From contig DEXK01000011.1 in assembly GCA_002364085.1 (NCBI GenBank), positions 205,863 through 269,862 of the forward strand: a stretch of DNA of 64,000 bases, written 5' to 3'. Under the pieces are notes generated by a model. It saw only the letters and a program-made list of their open reading frames with translations. It was not told the DNA's origin and searched no databases. This DNA comes from Balneolaceae bacterium UBA3186 (GTDB lineage: Bacteria > Bacteroidota > Rhodothermia > Balneolales > Balneolaceae). The translations under genes were made by a program, and so were the position numbers. Below are positions 25,865 through 34,953 of the stretch, piece by piece. Every line of letters begins with the position of its first letter. Positions within the stretch are counted from its first letter, which is position 1.

Positions 25865-27430
25865 ATGAAAACTATCAGAATTGCTTTACTACTTGCCTTG
25901 TCTAGCTTTATTGCTTGCCAACCAACTCAATCAAAATTTGATAAATTGGGTTTAGAAGAAGCAACTATTAAAGTACTTCATGAAAACTACAAGAATGGCA
26001 CTCACACAGCTAAAGATGTAGTTGAAGCCTATCTCGAACGCATTGAGGAATATGATCAGAATGGTCCAAATATTAATTCTGTGATCACGGTAAACCCCGA
26101 TGCTATCGCTATTGCTGAAGAGTTAGATAAACAAATGGCAGATGGAAATATGACCGGTGCTTTACACGGGATTCCGGTTTTACTCAAAGACAATATCGAT
26201 ACAAAAGATAAAATGGCGAACACAGCCGGTTCCAGGGTCATGGAAGGTTCTATGCCTGTACAAGACGCTTACATTGTGCAAAAACTTCGTGAAAGTGGAG
26301 CAATAATTCTGGGAAAAGCGAACCTCAGTGAATGGGCAAATTTCCACAGCAGAAACTCCTCAAGTGGTTGGAGCGGTTTGGGTGGGCAAACAAAAAATCC
26401 TTATGATATTACAAGAAATCCCTGCGGATCAAGTGCAGGTTCTGGAGCTTCTGTATCCGCCAACTTTACCATGTTATCTATTGGTACAGAAACAAATGGA
26501 TCAATTACCTGTCCATCTTCTGCAAATGGACTTGTAGGAATAAAACCAACCGTTGGTTTGCTTAGTCGTTCAGGAATAATTCCTATTTCAGAAACACAAG
26601 ACACTCCCGGGCCAATGGCACGAACCGTTACCGATGCAGCTATTATGCTCGGAACCATGGTTGGTGTAGATGAACGTGATACTTATACAATTGACAGTGA
26701 AGGAAACTTTCACACAGATTACACTCAATTTTTAAATCCAGGCGCTTTAGATGGAAAACGACTGGGATTGTATAAACCATCCCTTGGCAGCGATCATAAA
26801 ACAGATACTTTAATGAATGAAACCATCCGCTTTCTGGAAGAAAATGGAGCTACTATCGTAGAAATTGATAGGATTGGAAATGTTTCCGGTCGAGATGGAT
26901 ATAATGTACTTCTTTATGAATTCAAGGATGGCATTAATAAATATTTAACTTCTTTAGGTGATAACTCCACTGTAGCCGATCTGGAAGAAATCATCGAAAA
27001 AACATTAGCTGATCCGGTTGAAATGAAATTCGATCATAACATTCTATTCCAGGCTCAGGAAAAAGGCGATCTTAGTTCAGAAGAATACATTGAAGCTAGA
27101 GCAAACATGCTGAAAGCAGCACGTGAAGACGGAATCGATAAAGTGATGGATGAACATGATCTGGATGGCTTTATCGGAATTACCGGAGGACCTGCATGGA
27201 AAACCGATCATACTAACGGCGATAACTTCGGAACTTCATCAAGCTCCCCTGCTGCCAGAGCCGGATATGCTGCGATAACTGTTCCTATGGGATTTATTGA
27301 TGGCTTACCGGTTGGTATCACTTTCTTTGGCGGAGCGTGGATGGAGCCCGAAATGATAGAGATGGCGTATTCATTTGAGCAACTAACTAAGGTTAGGAAA
27401 GCTCCTGAGTTTAGAAGCTCTGATTTTTGA
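25865..27430 (+). CDS. Amidase-signature lipoprotein
   Basis: 521 residues from the ATG giving MKTIRIALLLALSS and the lipobox IAC. I prefer this start over one 21 codons upstream because it opens the signal peptide. The Ser-cisSer-Lys amidase triad can be read: Lys in GIPVLLKDNIDTKD, the cis-Ser in SSAGSGASVSAN with the CGSS run, and the nucleophile Ser in TETNGSITCPSS. It therefore hydrolyses an amide in the periplasm or at the membrane surface. GatA is excluded by the signal peptide and the absence of gatB/C; the substrate is unknown. Homologues are often annotated as peptide amidases. Confidence 0.87.
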   Translation: MKTIRIALLLALSSFIACQPTQSKFDKLGLEEATIKVLHENYKNGTHTAKDVVEAYLERIEEYDQNGPNINSVITVNPDAIAIAEELDKQMADGNMTGALHGIPVLLKDNIDTKDKMANTAGSRVMEGSMPVQDAYIVQKLRESGAIILGKANLSEWANFHSRNSSSGWSGLGGQTKNPYDITRNPCGSSAGSGASVSANFTMLSIGTETNGSITCPSSANGLVGIKPTVGLLSRSGIIPISETQDTPGPMARTVTDAAIMLGTMVGVDERDTYTIDSEGNFHTDYTQFLNPGALDGKRLGLYKPSLGSDHKTDTLMNETIRFLEENGATIVEIDRIGNVSGRDGYNVLLYEFKDGINKYLTSLGDNSTVADLEEIIEKTLADPVEMKFDHNILFQAQEKGDLSSEEYIEARANMLKAAREDGIDKVMDEHDLDGFIGITGGPAWKTDHTNGDNFGTSSSSPAARAGYAAITVPMGFIDGLPVGITFFGGAWMEPEMIEMAYSFEQLTKVRKAPEFRSSDF

Positions 27431-27445
27431 TTAAAATAAAAAGAG

Positions 27446-27534
27446 GTCATCTCGCAGCGTATGCCCGGGATCTGTATTTTTTAGAAACTTATTAGTTGTT
27501 TAACGAACTAGATTCCTGCCTTCGCAAGAATGAC
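27446..27534. repeat. GTCAT-type inverted repeat element D
   Basis: It starts GTCATCTCGCAGCGTATGCC and ends CTTCGCAAGAATGAC. The right arm reversed reads GTCATTCTTGCGAAGGCAGG then AATCTAGT, close to a widespread intergenic repeat in many bacteria. The left arm is a decayed version. It fills the gap between the converging amidase and DUF1501 genes, where a hairpin could also help terminate both. Confidence 0.6.
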
Positions 27535-27554
27535 TTTTATCAAAAATAATCAAC

Positions 27555-29171
27555 CTACTTTATCAAGGTCATTGTTTTGGTTTGAACTTCTGAACCTGTC
27601 GTCAATCTGTATACATAAACTCCACTAGCAAGGTTGGAAGCATCGAAACTAAGACGATGAGAACCTGATGCATAGTTTCTGTTTGCCAGCGTTTGAATCA
27701 ATTTCCCTTGAATATCAAAAACCTGCAACCTGACACGTTCTGTTTTGGATAGACTAAATGATATCGTTGTTGTTGGATTAAATGGATTAGGGTAATTCTG
27801 ATGGAGTTGAAATCTTCCGGGAATACCCTCTGATTCATTTGACACTGTAAATTCACTATTCACAAAAGGAATTTTAGTGAAATCGCCACCAAGTGCAGCC
27901 ATTGTTTCTGCTTGATCTAATTCAAACCAATCAGACAAAAGAGTGGCGTATACCTCTCTGAAATCATACTCATGAGCCATATTACCAAATTCATCAAGAT
28001 CTTCCTGGTTTAGTTTAGGATCAGATCCAAAAACTCCACCTTCAACTGCGTCTCCAAAAACCATTAATGGCGCTGCCGTTCCATGATCCGTTCCTGCTGA
28101 ATTATTCTGATATACTCTTCTTCCGAATTCAGAGAACGTAGCTATCAATACATTTTGAGACTTGCCATCTGAAGCTAGATCATCATAAAAATCGGATACA
28201 GCATTGCTCAATTGATTTAATAATAAAGCATGAGCATCAGGTTGGTTTGCGTGTGTATCAAAACCGGGTAAGCTTACCAGATAGATCTTACTTCCTAAAT
28301 CTCCTTTTATCAATCTGGAAACTATAGCCAATCCGGTACTTAAATTAGTGTTATCAAAATCAGACTGGGTAGAACTTGCATCATAAGACGTCTTAATTGC
28401 ATCGGCGTATCTGTATGAACTGTTAGCTTGAGTTCGTGCAAATTCAATTTCTGATCCGTAAACAGTATCAGGAATATGTTCAAGAGAATACACAGTTCCT
28501 TCTTCTACCAACTGTTGAAGTAAATCCACATCAGAAAGAACCATTCCCATATTTATTTCAGGCCCTTTAAAAAGCAATGAAGATGCCCCACCAATTTGAA
28601 CAGCTAATGGATTTTCGGAAGGTGCTTCAGAAAAATCAGGGAATTGATTATCCAAAAATCGTCCAACCCAGCCGGTTTCCAGTACTTCTTCTGCATCACT
28701 GGCAGAAGTCCATATATCCGTAGAACGAAAATGAGAAAGATTTGAATCAGGATAGCCTACATTTTGAATAACTCCCATCTTACCATCGCTCCAAAGATTT
28801 TGTAATGGCGACATCGATGGATGCATTCCTATAGTATCAGTAATTTTAATTGTCTCGGTTTTGGATATGTTAAGCGTTTCACGATAGGTGTTGTAATAAA
28901 GATCATTTTCTATGGGTACAAAGGTGTTTAATCCGTCATTACCACCATCTAATTGAATCAAAACTAAGACCCGATCACTTTCAAGTTCTGCTAACTTTTT
29001 AAACAATGAGTTACTTTGTAAAGCCTGAACCGGAGCTCCACCAAGCATAAAAGCACTACCGGCTGCAAATAAACCTAGTCGTGATAAAAATTCTTTCCTG
29101 TTAATCGACTCACAGTGATGATGATCGTGATGAATTCCGTCTTTTAAAGCACTTCCTTTTATTCTCTTCAT
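27555..29171 (-). CDS. DUF1501 secreted protein with type IX sorting domain
   Basis: 538 residues. The N-terminus has a His-rich patch (HHDHHHC, residues 14-20), then INRKEFLSRLGLFAAGSAFM, a Tat-like signal with Arg-Lys instead of Arg-Arg. The core shows DUF1501 (sulfatase-like) features: VLIQLDGGNDGLNTFVPI near residue 69, LSHFRSTDIW near 145, and FSEFGRRVYQN with GTDHGTAAP near 350. The last 85 residues begin FQLHQNYPNPFNPTTTISF and end KTMTLIK, a type IX secretion sorting domain. It is paired with the DUF1800 gene 9 bases upstream. The biochemical role is unknown. Confidence 0.85.
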   Translation of the reverse strand: MKRIKGSALKDGIHHDHHHCESINRKEFLSRLGLFAAGSAFMLGGAPVQALQSNSLFKKLAELESDRVLVLIQLDGGNDGLNTFVPIENDLYYNTYRETLNISKTETIKITDTIGMHPSMSPLQNLWSDGKMGVIQNVGYPDSNLSHFRSTDIWTSASDAEEVLETGWVGRFLDNQFPDFSEAPSENPLAVQIGGASSLLFKGPEINMGMVLSDVDLLQQLVEEGTVYSLEHIPDTVYGSEIEFARTQANSSYRYADAIKTSYDASSTQSDFDNTNLSTGLAIVSRLIKGDLGSKIYLVSLPGFDTHANQPDAHALLLNQLSNAVSDFYDDLASDGKSQNVLIATFSEFGRRVYQNNSAGTDHGTAAPLMVFGDAVEGGVFGSDPKLNQEDLDEFGNMAHEYDFREVYATLLSDWFELDQAETMAALGGDFTKIPFVNSEFTVSNESEGIPGRFQLHQNYPNPFNPTTTISFSLSKTERVRLQVFDIQGKLIQTLANRNYASGSHRLSFDASNLASGVYVYRLTTGSEVQTKTMTLIK

Positions 29172-29180
29172 GACTCTCTC

Positions 29181-30722
29181 CTACATTAATTGGTATTCAG
29201 GAAGTTTTCGTATGTGAATAATCAGGTTTAAAATTCTACCTGCAGCTCCTTGGAAACCAAGATTCCATTCATAATCCGGAAGTCCACCCAAAAGTACATC
29301 CGGTAATTTCGTCAACTCGTCCTCTGGAAGGTCAACAGGAAGTAAAAATTCAGCCAGGTCATAACTCAGTTTATAAGGGTCATTCGGATCTTCAAATTTA
29401 TTAGCAATGGCGATAGGATCAACTTTATATGGATCAGAAGGATTTGAAGAACTATAATAGCCAACATATTCTGCAATAATCCATCTGTAAGGGAGAGTTG
29501 TAGTAGATAACCAAGATCTATATCCGGGCCACCCAGCTACATTTGGTGGATTGAAAAGAAACTGCTCCATCACAAAGAAAAGATATGGCTGTATTTCACT
29601 GAATTCCTGATTAGGAAGCAAATCGTTTTCAGCATACATCCCAAGAAGATAATCTACCGGACTTTTAAACATCGCTCCCATCAATTCCTCATCAAAGAAG
29701 TGCTCAGACTTCAAAAGTGTTTCTACGACTGGCCTGATCTCAAAATTACTATTTTTAAAAATCTCAGCTAATTCAGATACAACAGAACTATTTGGTGTCT
29801 CATAAAGAAAGAATCTATACAGCTTGGAACAGACAAATTCTGCTATTTCATCCGCCCTTTCTTCAAAAATGATGTCGATTACATCATCGTATCCAAAATT
29901 CCCTGTTCTTCCAAAAAAAGTCTTTTCACCTGAATCGTGAAATCCTGAATAAAATCCGGCGTCAAAATTAAAGAAATTGACATAAAACCCAGTCAACGCT
30001 CTTGAGATGTCAGTAATATCGTTTTGACTGTAGTTCCCGATCCCCATGGTAAACAACTCGAGAAGCTCTCTTGCGTAATTTTCATTAGGACTTCCATTTC
30101 TATTCTCTACACTATCTAAATAGATGAGCATAGCATGGTCTTTTCCAATTTTATAAACGAGATCTTTAAAATTACCTAAACAATTTTCTCTAAGAATGGT
30201 GAAATGACGAGCTGCAAAAGGCGCTAATTCATATTTCATCTGCTCGGTAGCAAAATGATCATGCCAGAACAAAACCATTTTCTCTCTGAACGGATTTTCA
30301 AACATCTCCCTGACCCAATTCTGCTGATACTCAAGAACCAGATCAAAATTCTCTTCAAAATACTGTACAAATTCCGCTTGTGATGATCCCTGTGGTGGCG
30401 GATATTTATTGTACCATTCAGGCTGACTTGGTAACTGCCCATTTTGAGCTGAATCCAAAGCTTCTTTTACAATTGATCCGGCAGAGCTGTCCATATAAAG
30501 TTCAATATCTGAATAAGAAGCTCCAAAACGTAACCTTCTCATCAGATGCTTTGCCCTTTTTGAGTCCCATGGCGTTGTTGCAGAAGGTGTAAATTCATCT
30601 AAATTCGAACTTAAACCTTTCGCTTTCACATTTTCTGTTTTAACAGAATTCTTTTTGCGTGATTTGTGAAGAGATTTAACGTCTTCCTGAGTAAGTTTTT
30701 TATCAAAGATGTTGTTATTCAT
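29181..30722 (-). CDS. DUF1800 family protein
   Basis: 513 residues. Typical DUF1800 blocks are visible: HLMRRLRFGASYSDIELY near residue 61, MVLFWHDHFATEQ near 150, NENYARELLELFTMGIGNYSQNDI near 213, and NPPNVAGWPGYRSWL near 393. The family regularly lies next to DUF1501 genes and the two are thought to act together at the cell surface or in the periplasm, but no activity is established. I see no normal signal peptide; the N-terminus is lysine-rich, so export of this member is uncertain. Confidence 0.85.
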   Translation of the reverse strand: MNNNIFDKKLTQEDVKSLHKSRKKNSVKTENVKAKGLSSNLDEFTPSATTPWDSKRAKHLMRRLRFGASYSDIELYMDSSAGSIVKEALDSAQNGQLPSQPEWYNKYPPPQGSSQAEFVQYFEENFDLVLEYQQNWVREMFENPFREKMVLFWHDHFATEQMKYELAPFAARHFTILRENCLGNFKDLVYKIGKDHAMLIYLDSVENRNGSPNENYARELLELFTMGIGNYSQNDITDISRALTGFYVNFFNFDAGFYSGFHDSGEKTFFGRTGNFGYDDVIDIIFEERADEIAEFVCSKLYRFFLYETPNSSVVSELAEIFKNSNFEIRPVVETLLKSEHFFDEELMGAMFKSPVDYLLGMYAENDLLPNQEFSEIQPYLFFVMEQFLFNPPNVAGWPGYRSWLSTTTLPYRWIIAEYVGYYSSSNPSDPYKVDPIAIANKFEDPNDPYKLSYDLAEFLLPVDLPEDELTKLPDVLLGGLPDYEWNLGFQGAAGRILNLIIHIRKLPEYQLM

Positions 30723-30877
30723 GCTTCAGGGTTTACTCTCTTACACATTTAAACTGGCATACCCCCAATTAATGAAATTATTTTTTAAAAAGCTTATTCA
30801 AGAGATTAAATAATCAATGAATCAGCGCATTTGTTTGCTTATCTTCGCTTCAAATTTAATTCCATTTATTACTTTTA

Positions 30878-32911
30878 ATGTCAGACAATAAACGAATTCT
30901 AGTAACAGCTGCTCTTCCTTATGCAAACGGTCCTCTTCATTTGGGTCATTTGGCAGGAGCTTATTTAACACCTGATTTTTATACTCGCTATAAACGATTG
31001 AAAGGTGATGACATCGTTTTTATTTGTGGTTCTGATGAACACGGGGTTCCCATCACAATTGCTGCAGAAAAAGAAAGCGTTAACCCTCAAGATATTGTTG
31101 ATCGTTACCATGAAATGAACAAAAAAGTATTTGAGGAATTCGGAATTTCATTCGATTACTATGGAAGAACAAGCTCGAAAGTTCATCATGAAACAGCTCA
31201 GGAATTTTTCACAAATCTGAATGACAAAGGTTACTTCAAAAAGAAAAATGAAAAGCAGTTATATGATGCAAAAGCTGATATGTTTTTACCTGACAGATAC
31301 GTTAAGGGAACTTGTCCAAATTGCAGCTACACAGAAGCTTATGGAGATCAATGTGAGAACTGTGGAACTTCCCTCTCGCCTACTGAATTAATAGATCCTG
31401 TATCGGCTCTTTCAGGAGAAAAGCCTGAATTGAAAGAAACTGAGCATTGGTATATGCCACTTGGTGACACTCAGGAAAAACTTGAAAAATGGCTGGATAC
31501 CAGAAAAAACTGGAAACCCAATGTAATGGGTCAGGTTAAGAGTTGGCTCAATGACGGACTTGCAGACAGAGCTGCCACTAGAGATTTAAGCTGGGGAGTT
31601 CCTGTGCCTTTGGAAAATGCAAAAGGGAAAGTATTGTACGTTTGGTTTGATGCTCCTATTGGCTATATCTCTGCAACGAAAGAATGGGCAGAACAAAGAG
31701 GAACTCCTGAAGCCTGGAAAGATTATTGGAAGGATGATCACACAGAGCTATATCACTTTATTGGGAAAGACAATATCGTGTTCCATTGCATCATGTTTCC
31801 AACTATACTGATGGAACATGGTGGATATGTTATGCCCGAAAACGTTCCGGCTAACGAATTTTTAAACCTAGAAGGAAAAAAACTTTCTACTTCCAGGGGA
31901 TGGGCCGTTTGGCTTCATGAATATTTAGAAGATTTTTCACCGGATCTGCTTCGTTATGCATTGGGAACTACCCTTCCTGAAAGTAAGGACTCTGATTTTT
32001 CATGGAAAGACTTCCAAGCCAGAGTTAATAATGAACTGGCAGCTGTTTTGGGCAATTTTGTATTCAGAGCTCTCTCCTTCACACAGAAATTTGCTAACGG
32101 AGAAGTTCCTGAACTTGTTGATCCACAGCAAATCGATCTCGATGCGCTTAAATCTATCGAAACCCAGAGAGAAAAAGTAACCCAAGCTTTTGAAACATTT
32201 AAGTTTAAGGAAGCCATTTCCGAAATGATGAATCTGGCCAGAGTAGGAAATAAATACTTTACTGAAACTGAGCCCTGGAAAACCAGAAGTAGCGATCCTC
32301 AAGCTTGTGCTAATTCTTTACATGTAAGTTTACAGATATGTGCCGCTCTCTCTGTATTAATGGAGCCTGTACTTCCTGATTCTATGAAGAAGCTACGAAA
32401 TCAACTTTCTTATTCCGGAAAGGTATCGTGGGGCAGTATTTCTGATTCTATGTTGGAAGTTGGAAACTCGATTGATCCCGGTGAAGTGCTTTTTACTAAA
32501 GTTGAAGATGAAGAAATTGAAGCTCAGATAGCCAGATTAGAAGAAAGAGCTGCCGCAAATGACCCAACCTCAAAATTTACAACATTGAAAGAAAATATTG
32601 GCTTTGAAGATTTCATGAAACTGGACATACGAGCCGGCGAGATCTTAGAAGCAGAGAAAATTGAAAAATCAGATAAACTTTTAAAACTCAAAGTCGATAT
32701 CGGCATCGAGATACGAACTATAGTTTCAGGTATCGCCAAACACGTTGATATGGATAAGATCATTGGCCAGAAAGTTAGTGTGGTTGCAAACTTGGCTCCC
32801 AAAAAGCTTATGGGTGTTGAAAGTGCCGGAATGATACTGATGGCAGAAGACACTGAAGGCAATCTTAAGTTTGTAGACACTGAAGCTGAATCCGGAAGCA
32901 CAATAACTTGA
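30878..32911 (+). CDS. metG: Methionyl-tRNA synthetase with C-terminal tRNA-binding domain
   Basis: 677 residues, class Ia. The HIGH motif appears as PLHLGHLAGAYL (residues 19-30). A zinc knuckle follows as CPNCSYTEAYGDQCENCG near residue 147. The KMSKS loop is KKLSTSRG near 333. Residues 570-677 form an EMAP-II/Trbp111-type tRNA-binding domain (FMKLDIRAGEILEAEKIEKS, VVANLAPKKLMGVES), which mediates dimerisation and tRNA binding. Its stop overlaps the TTG start of the next gene (TTGA). Confidence 0.97.
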   Translation: MSDNKRILVTAALPYANGPLHLGHLAGAYLTPDFYTRYKRLKGDDIVFICGSDEHGVPITIAAEKESVNPQDIVDRYHEMNKKVFEEFGISFDYYGRTSSKVHHETAQEFFTNLNDKGYFKKKNEKQLYDAKADMFLPDRYVKGTCPNCSYTEAYGDQCENCGTSLSPTELIDPVSALSGEKPELKETEHWYMPLGDTQEKLEKWLDTRKNWKPNVMGQVKSWLNDGLADRAATRDLSWGVPVPLENAKGKVLYVWFDAPIGYISATKEWAEQRGTPEAWKDYWKDDHTELYHFIGKDNIVFHCIMFPTILMEHGGYVMPENVPANEFLNLEGKKLSTSRGWAVWLHEYLEDFSPDLLRYALGTTLPESKDSDFSWKDFQARVNNELAAVLGNFVFRALSFTQKFANGEVPELVDPQQIDLDALKSIETQREKVTQAFETFKFKEAISEMMNLARVGNKYFTETEPWKTRSSDPQACANSLHVSLQICAALSVLMEPVLPDSMKKLRNQLSYSGKVSWGSISDSMLEVGNSIDPGEVLFTKVEDEEIEAQIARLEERAAANDPTSKFTTLKENIGFEDFMKLDIRAGEILEAEKIEKSDKLLKLKVDIGIEIRTIVSGIAKHVDMDKIIGQKVSVVANLAPKKLMGVESAGMILMAEDTEGNLKFVDTEAESGSTIT

Positions 32912-34905
32912 GCTTGAATCCCCAAACCGTAGGACCAGAAGATTTCGACATCTATAAGATGGGATATACCATTCTTGAACTAGGTGTGGTTTTCAGAGTC
33001 TTCTCCCCTTTATCTGATTCTGTTGATATAATAATTTTCGATAACTATTCAGATGAAGAAGGTTCTGTCTATCCCTGCACTAAAGATGAAAGTGGAATCT
33101 GGAACGCTTTAGTTTCCGAAGATCTGACTGATAAATGGTACTGTTACCATATATCAAAAAATGGTGAGTCCGAAAAGGCAGCTGATCCCTGGAGTACATT
33201 TGTAACTACTAGAAATCATCATCTCCAGTTTCCAAAAACAAAGATCATTCGATCAAAAGAATTTGATTGGCAGAATGACGACTTTATTAAGGTTGAAGAT
33301 CCAAGAGACCTTATCATTTATGAGACACACATTAAAGACATGGTTGCTCATTCTTCAGCTAGAACCTATGTGCAAGGCATTTATAATGATTTTAAAGAAG
33401 CTGAAGTAGGAGGAATTGCTCACCTTAAAAGATTAGGTGTAAATGCAGTTGAGTTCTTACCTCTCCAGAAGTTTGCTTACTTCGAACCTCCGTTTAACGA
33501 GCAAACTAAGAAAGGGATAAAGAATACATGGAATTCCTACTCGAGAAATTACTGGGGTTATATGACCTCATTTTTTCATGCACCGGAAACTATTTACGCT
33601 TCAGATGCTAGTTTAAGTGAAGATGAAGTAGTTGGCCAATCAGATAAGGCTATTTCCGAATTAAAGTCTTTGGTTAAAGAGTTACATAAAAATGATATTG
33701 CTGTCATAATGGATGTGGTTTATAATCACGCTTCTCATTATGATCAAAATCCACTCAAAATTCTGGCTAGAGAGCATTATTTCAAACTCGATGAAAAAGG
33801 AAACTTCATCAACAACAGCTGGACCGGAAATGATATTGACACCTCCTCTGAGCATTCAAGAAAGCTGATCATTGAATCAGTACTGCACTGGATCAGAGAA
33901 TATCACATTGATGGGTTTAGATTTGATCTGGCAGGAATAATAGATTGGGAAACTATTGATATGATCAAACAAGAGGCTCAAAAGATCAATCCAAATGTAA
34001 TTTTAATTGCAGAGCCCTGGGGCGGCGAATATAAACCTTCAGGCTTTTCGGATCATGGATGGATCTCCTGGAACGACAAGATCAGAAACGGAATCAAAGG
34101 GTCACATCCAATTTCAGATAAAGGTTTTATTTTTGGAGGTTGGAATCATGAAACATCTCGTTTCGCTTTGGAAAATTTTATTCGAGGAACGTTGAAAACC
34201 GCTGAGAAGGGTTTATTTAATACTTCAGCTCATTCAATCAATTACATTGAAAGTCATGATGGGTATACACTTGGTGATTTCATCCGGATATCCTTAGATC
34301 ATTCTAAAAATGAACAGAAGTTTGAAAATAAAAGAGCACTTACTTATCTGTCTCAGCAAGAATCAGCAATTGCTAAGCTTTCTGCATTAACTCTATTCGT
34401 AAGCCAGGGAATTACTATGATCCATGCAGGACAAGAATGGGCGCGCTCGAAACTGATATTCGATTCAAGTAATCTGGATAAAAGAGCCGGAATGCTTGAT
34501 CATGATAGTTACAATAAAGACAATGAGACAAACTGGTTAAATTTCAATGAAATAGAAATCAATAAAGGATTATTTGAATATTATATTGGGCTTATAGAAC
34601 TGCGAATGAGCTCCCCTGCTCTCAGAAAAGCTTTACCCTCAGATATTAACTTTAAAGTCTATAGAGATCCTCTTCACCTTACTTTTTCAATACAAACGAA
34701 TGAAGATTTAGACCCTTATGAATATTTCATTTCGTTGAATGGAAATCCCAAAAAAGAACATTCAATTGATCTGCTTCCGGGCAAATGGGAGCTCATGGCA
34801 GATAAAAATTCAATCAAACTAAATAAAGCTAAAATAACAATTGAAAATTCTTATACTCTAGCACCTTCTTCAGGTGTTATATTAAGAAGGTTGCGAATAA
34901 TGTGA
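32908..34905 (+). CDS. GH13 alpha-1,6-debranching enzyme (pullulanase/GlgX type)
   Basis: 665 residues without a signal peptide, so cytoplasmic. An N-terminal CBM48-like beta domain (ELGVVFRVFSPLSDSVDIII) precedes the catalytic barrel. GH13 regions are present: VIMDVVYNHAS, DGFRFDLAG (nucleophile Asp), LIAEPWGG (acid/base Glu) and NYIESHDGYT. It should cleave 1,6 branches in glycogen or related glucans. Start is TTG, overlapping the metG stop by 3 bases; no ATG fits. No other glycogen gene is nearby. Distinguishing pullulanase from GlgX would need alignment. Confidence 0.85.
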   Translation: MSLNPQTVGPEDFDIYKMGYTILELGVVFRVFSPLSDSVDIIIFDNYSDEEGSVYPCTKDESGIWNALVSEDLTDKWYCYHISKNGESEKAADPWSTFVTTRNHHLQFPKTKIIRSKEFDWQNDDFIKVEDPRDLIIYETHIKDMVAHSSARTYVQGIYNDFKEAEVGGIAHLKRLGVNAVEFLPLQKFAYFEPPFNEQTKKGIKNTWNSYSRNYWGYMTSFFHAPETIYASDASLSEDEVVGQSDKAISELKSLVKELHKNDIAVIMDVVYNHASHYDQNPLKILAREHYFKLDEKGNFINNSWTGNDIDTSSEHSRKLIIESVLHWIREYHIDGFRFDLAGIIDWETIDMIKQEAQKINPNVILIAEPWGGEYKPSGFSDHGWISWNDKIRNGIKGSHPISDKGFIFGGWNHETSRFALENFIRGTLKTAEKGLFNTSAHSINYIESHDGYTLGDFIRISLDHSKNEQKFENKRALTYLSQQESAIAKLSALTLFVSQGITMIHAGQEWARSKLIFDSSNLDKRAGMLDHDSYNKDNETNWLNFNEIEINKGLFEYYIGLIELRMSSPALRKALPSDINFKVYRDPLHLTFSIQTNEDLDPYEYFISLNGNPKKEHSIDLLPGKWELMADKNSIKLNKAKITIENSYTLAPSSGVILRRLRIM

Positions 34906-34940
34906 TCAAGAAATATTTTAGTGATTTAATCAACTCTTAA

Positions 34941-34946
34941 AGGAGG
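34941..34946 (+). promoter_or_regulatory. Strong Shine-Dalgarno sequence setting a TTG start
   Basis: AGGAGG lies 7 bases before the TTG at 34954. Perfect Shine-Dalgarno sites are rare in this window, and this one decides the start of the transporter gene, whose next ATG would remove the first conserved helix. Confidence 0.75.
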
Positions 34947-34953
34947 ACATCTT

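Noticed and set aside
32524..32925. 133-codon open frame on the minus strand opposite the end of metG
   Set aside because: Antisense to the conserved tRNA-binding domain of metG; Ser/Ile-rich composition is typical of a shadow frame.
34941..34953. Riboswitch or long leader before the transporter gene
   Set aside because: The gap after the GH13 stop is only 48 bases; apart from the AGGAGG site there is no structure large enough.
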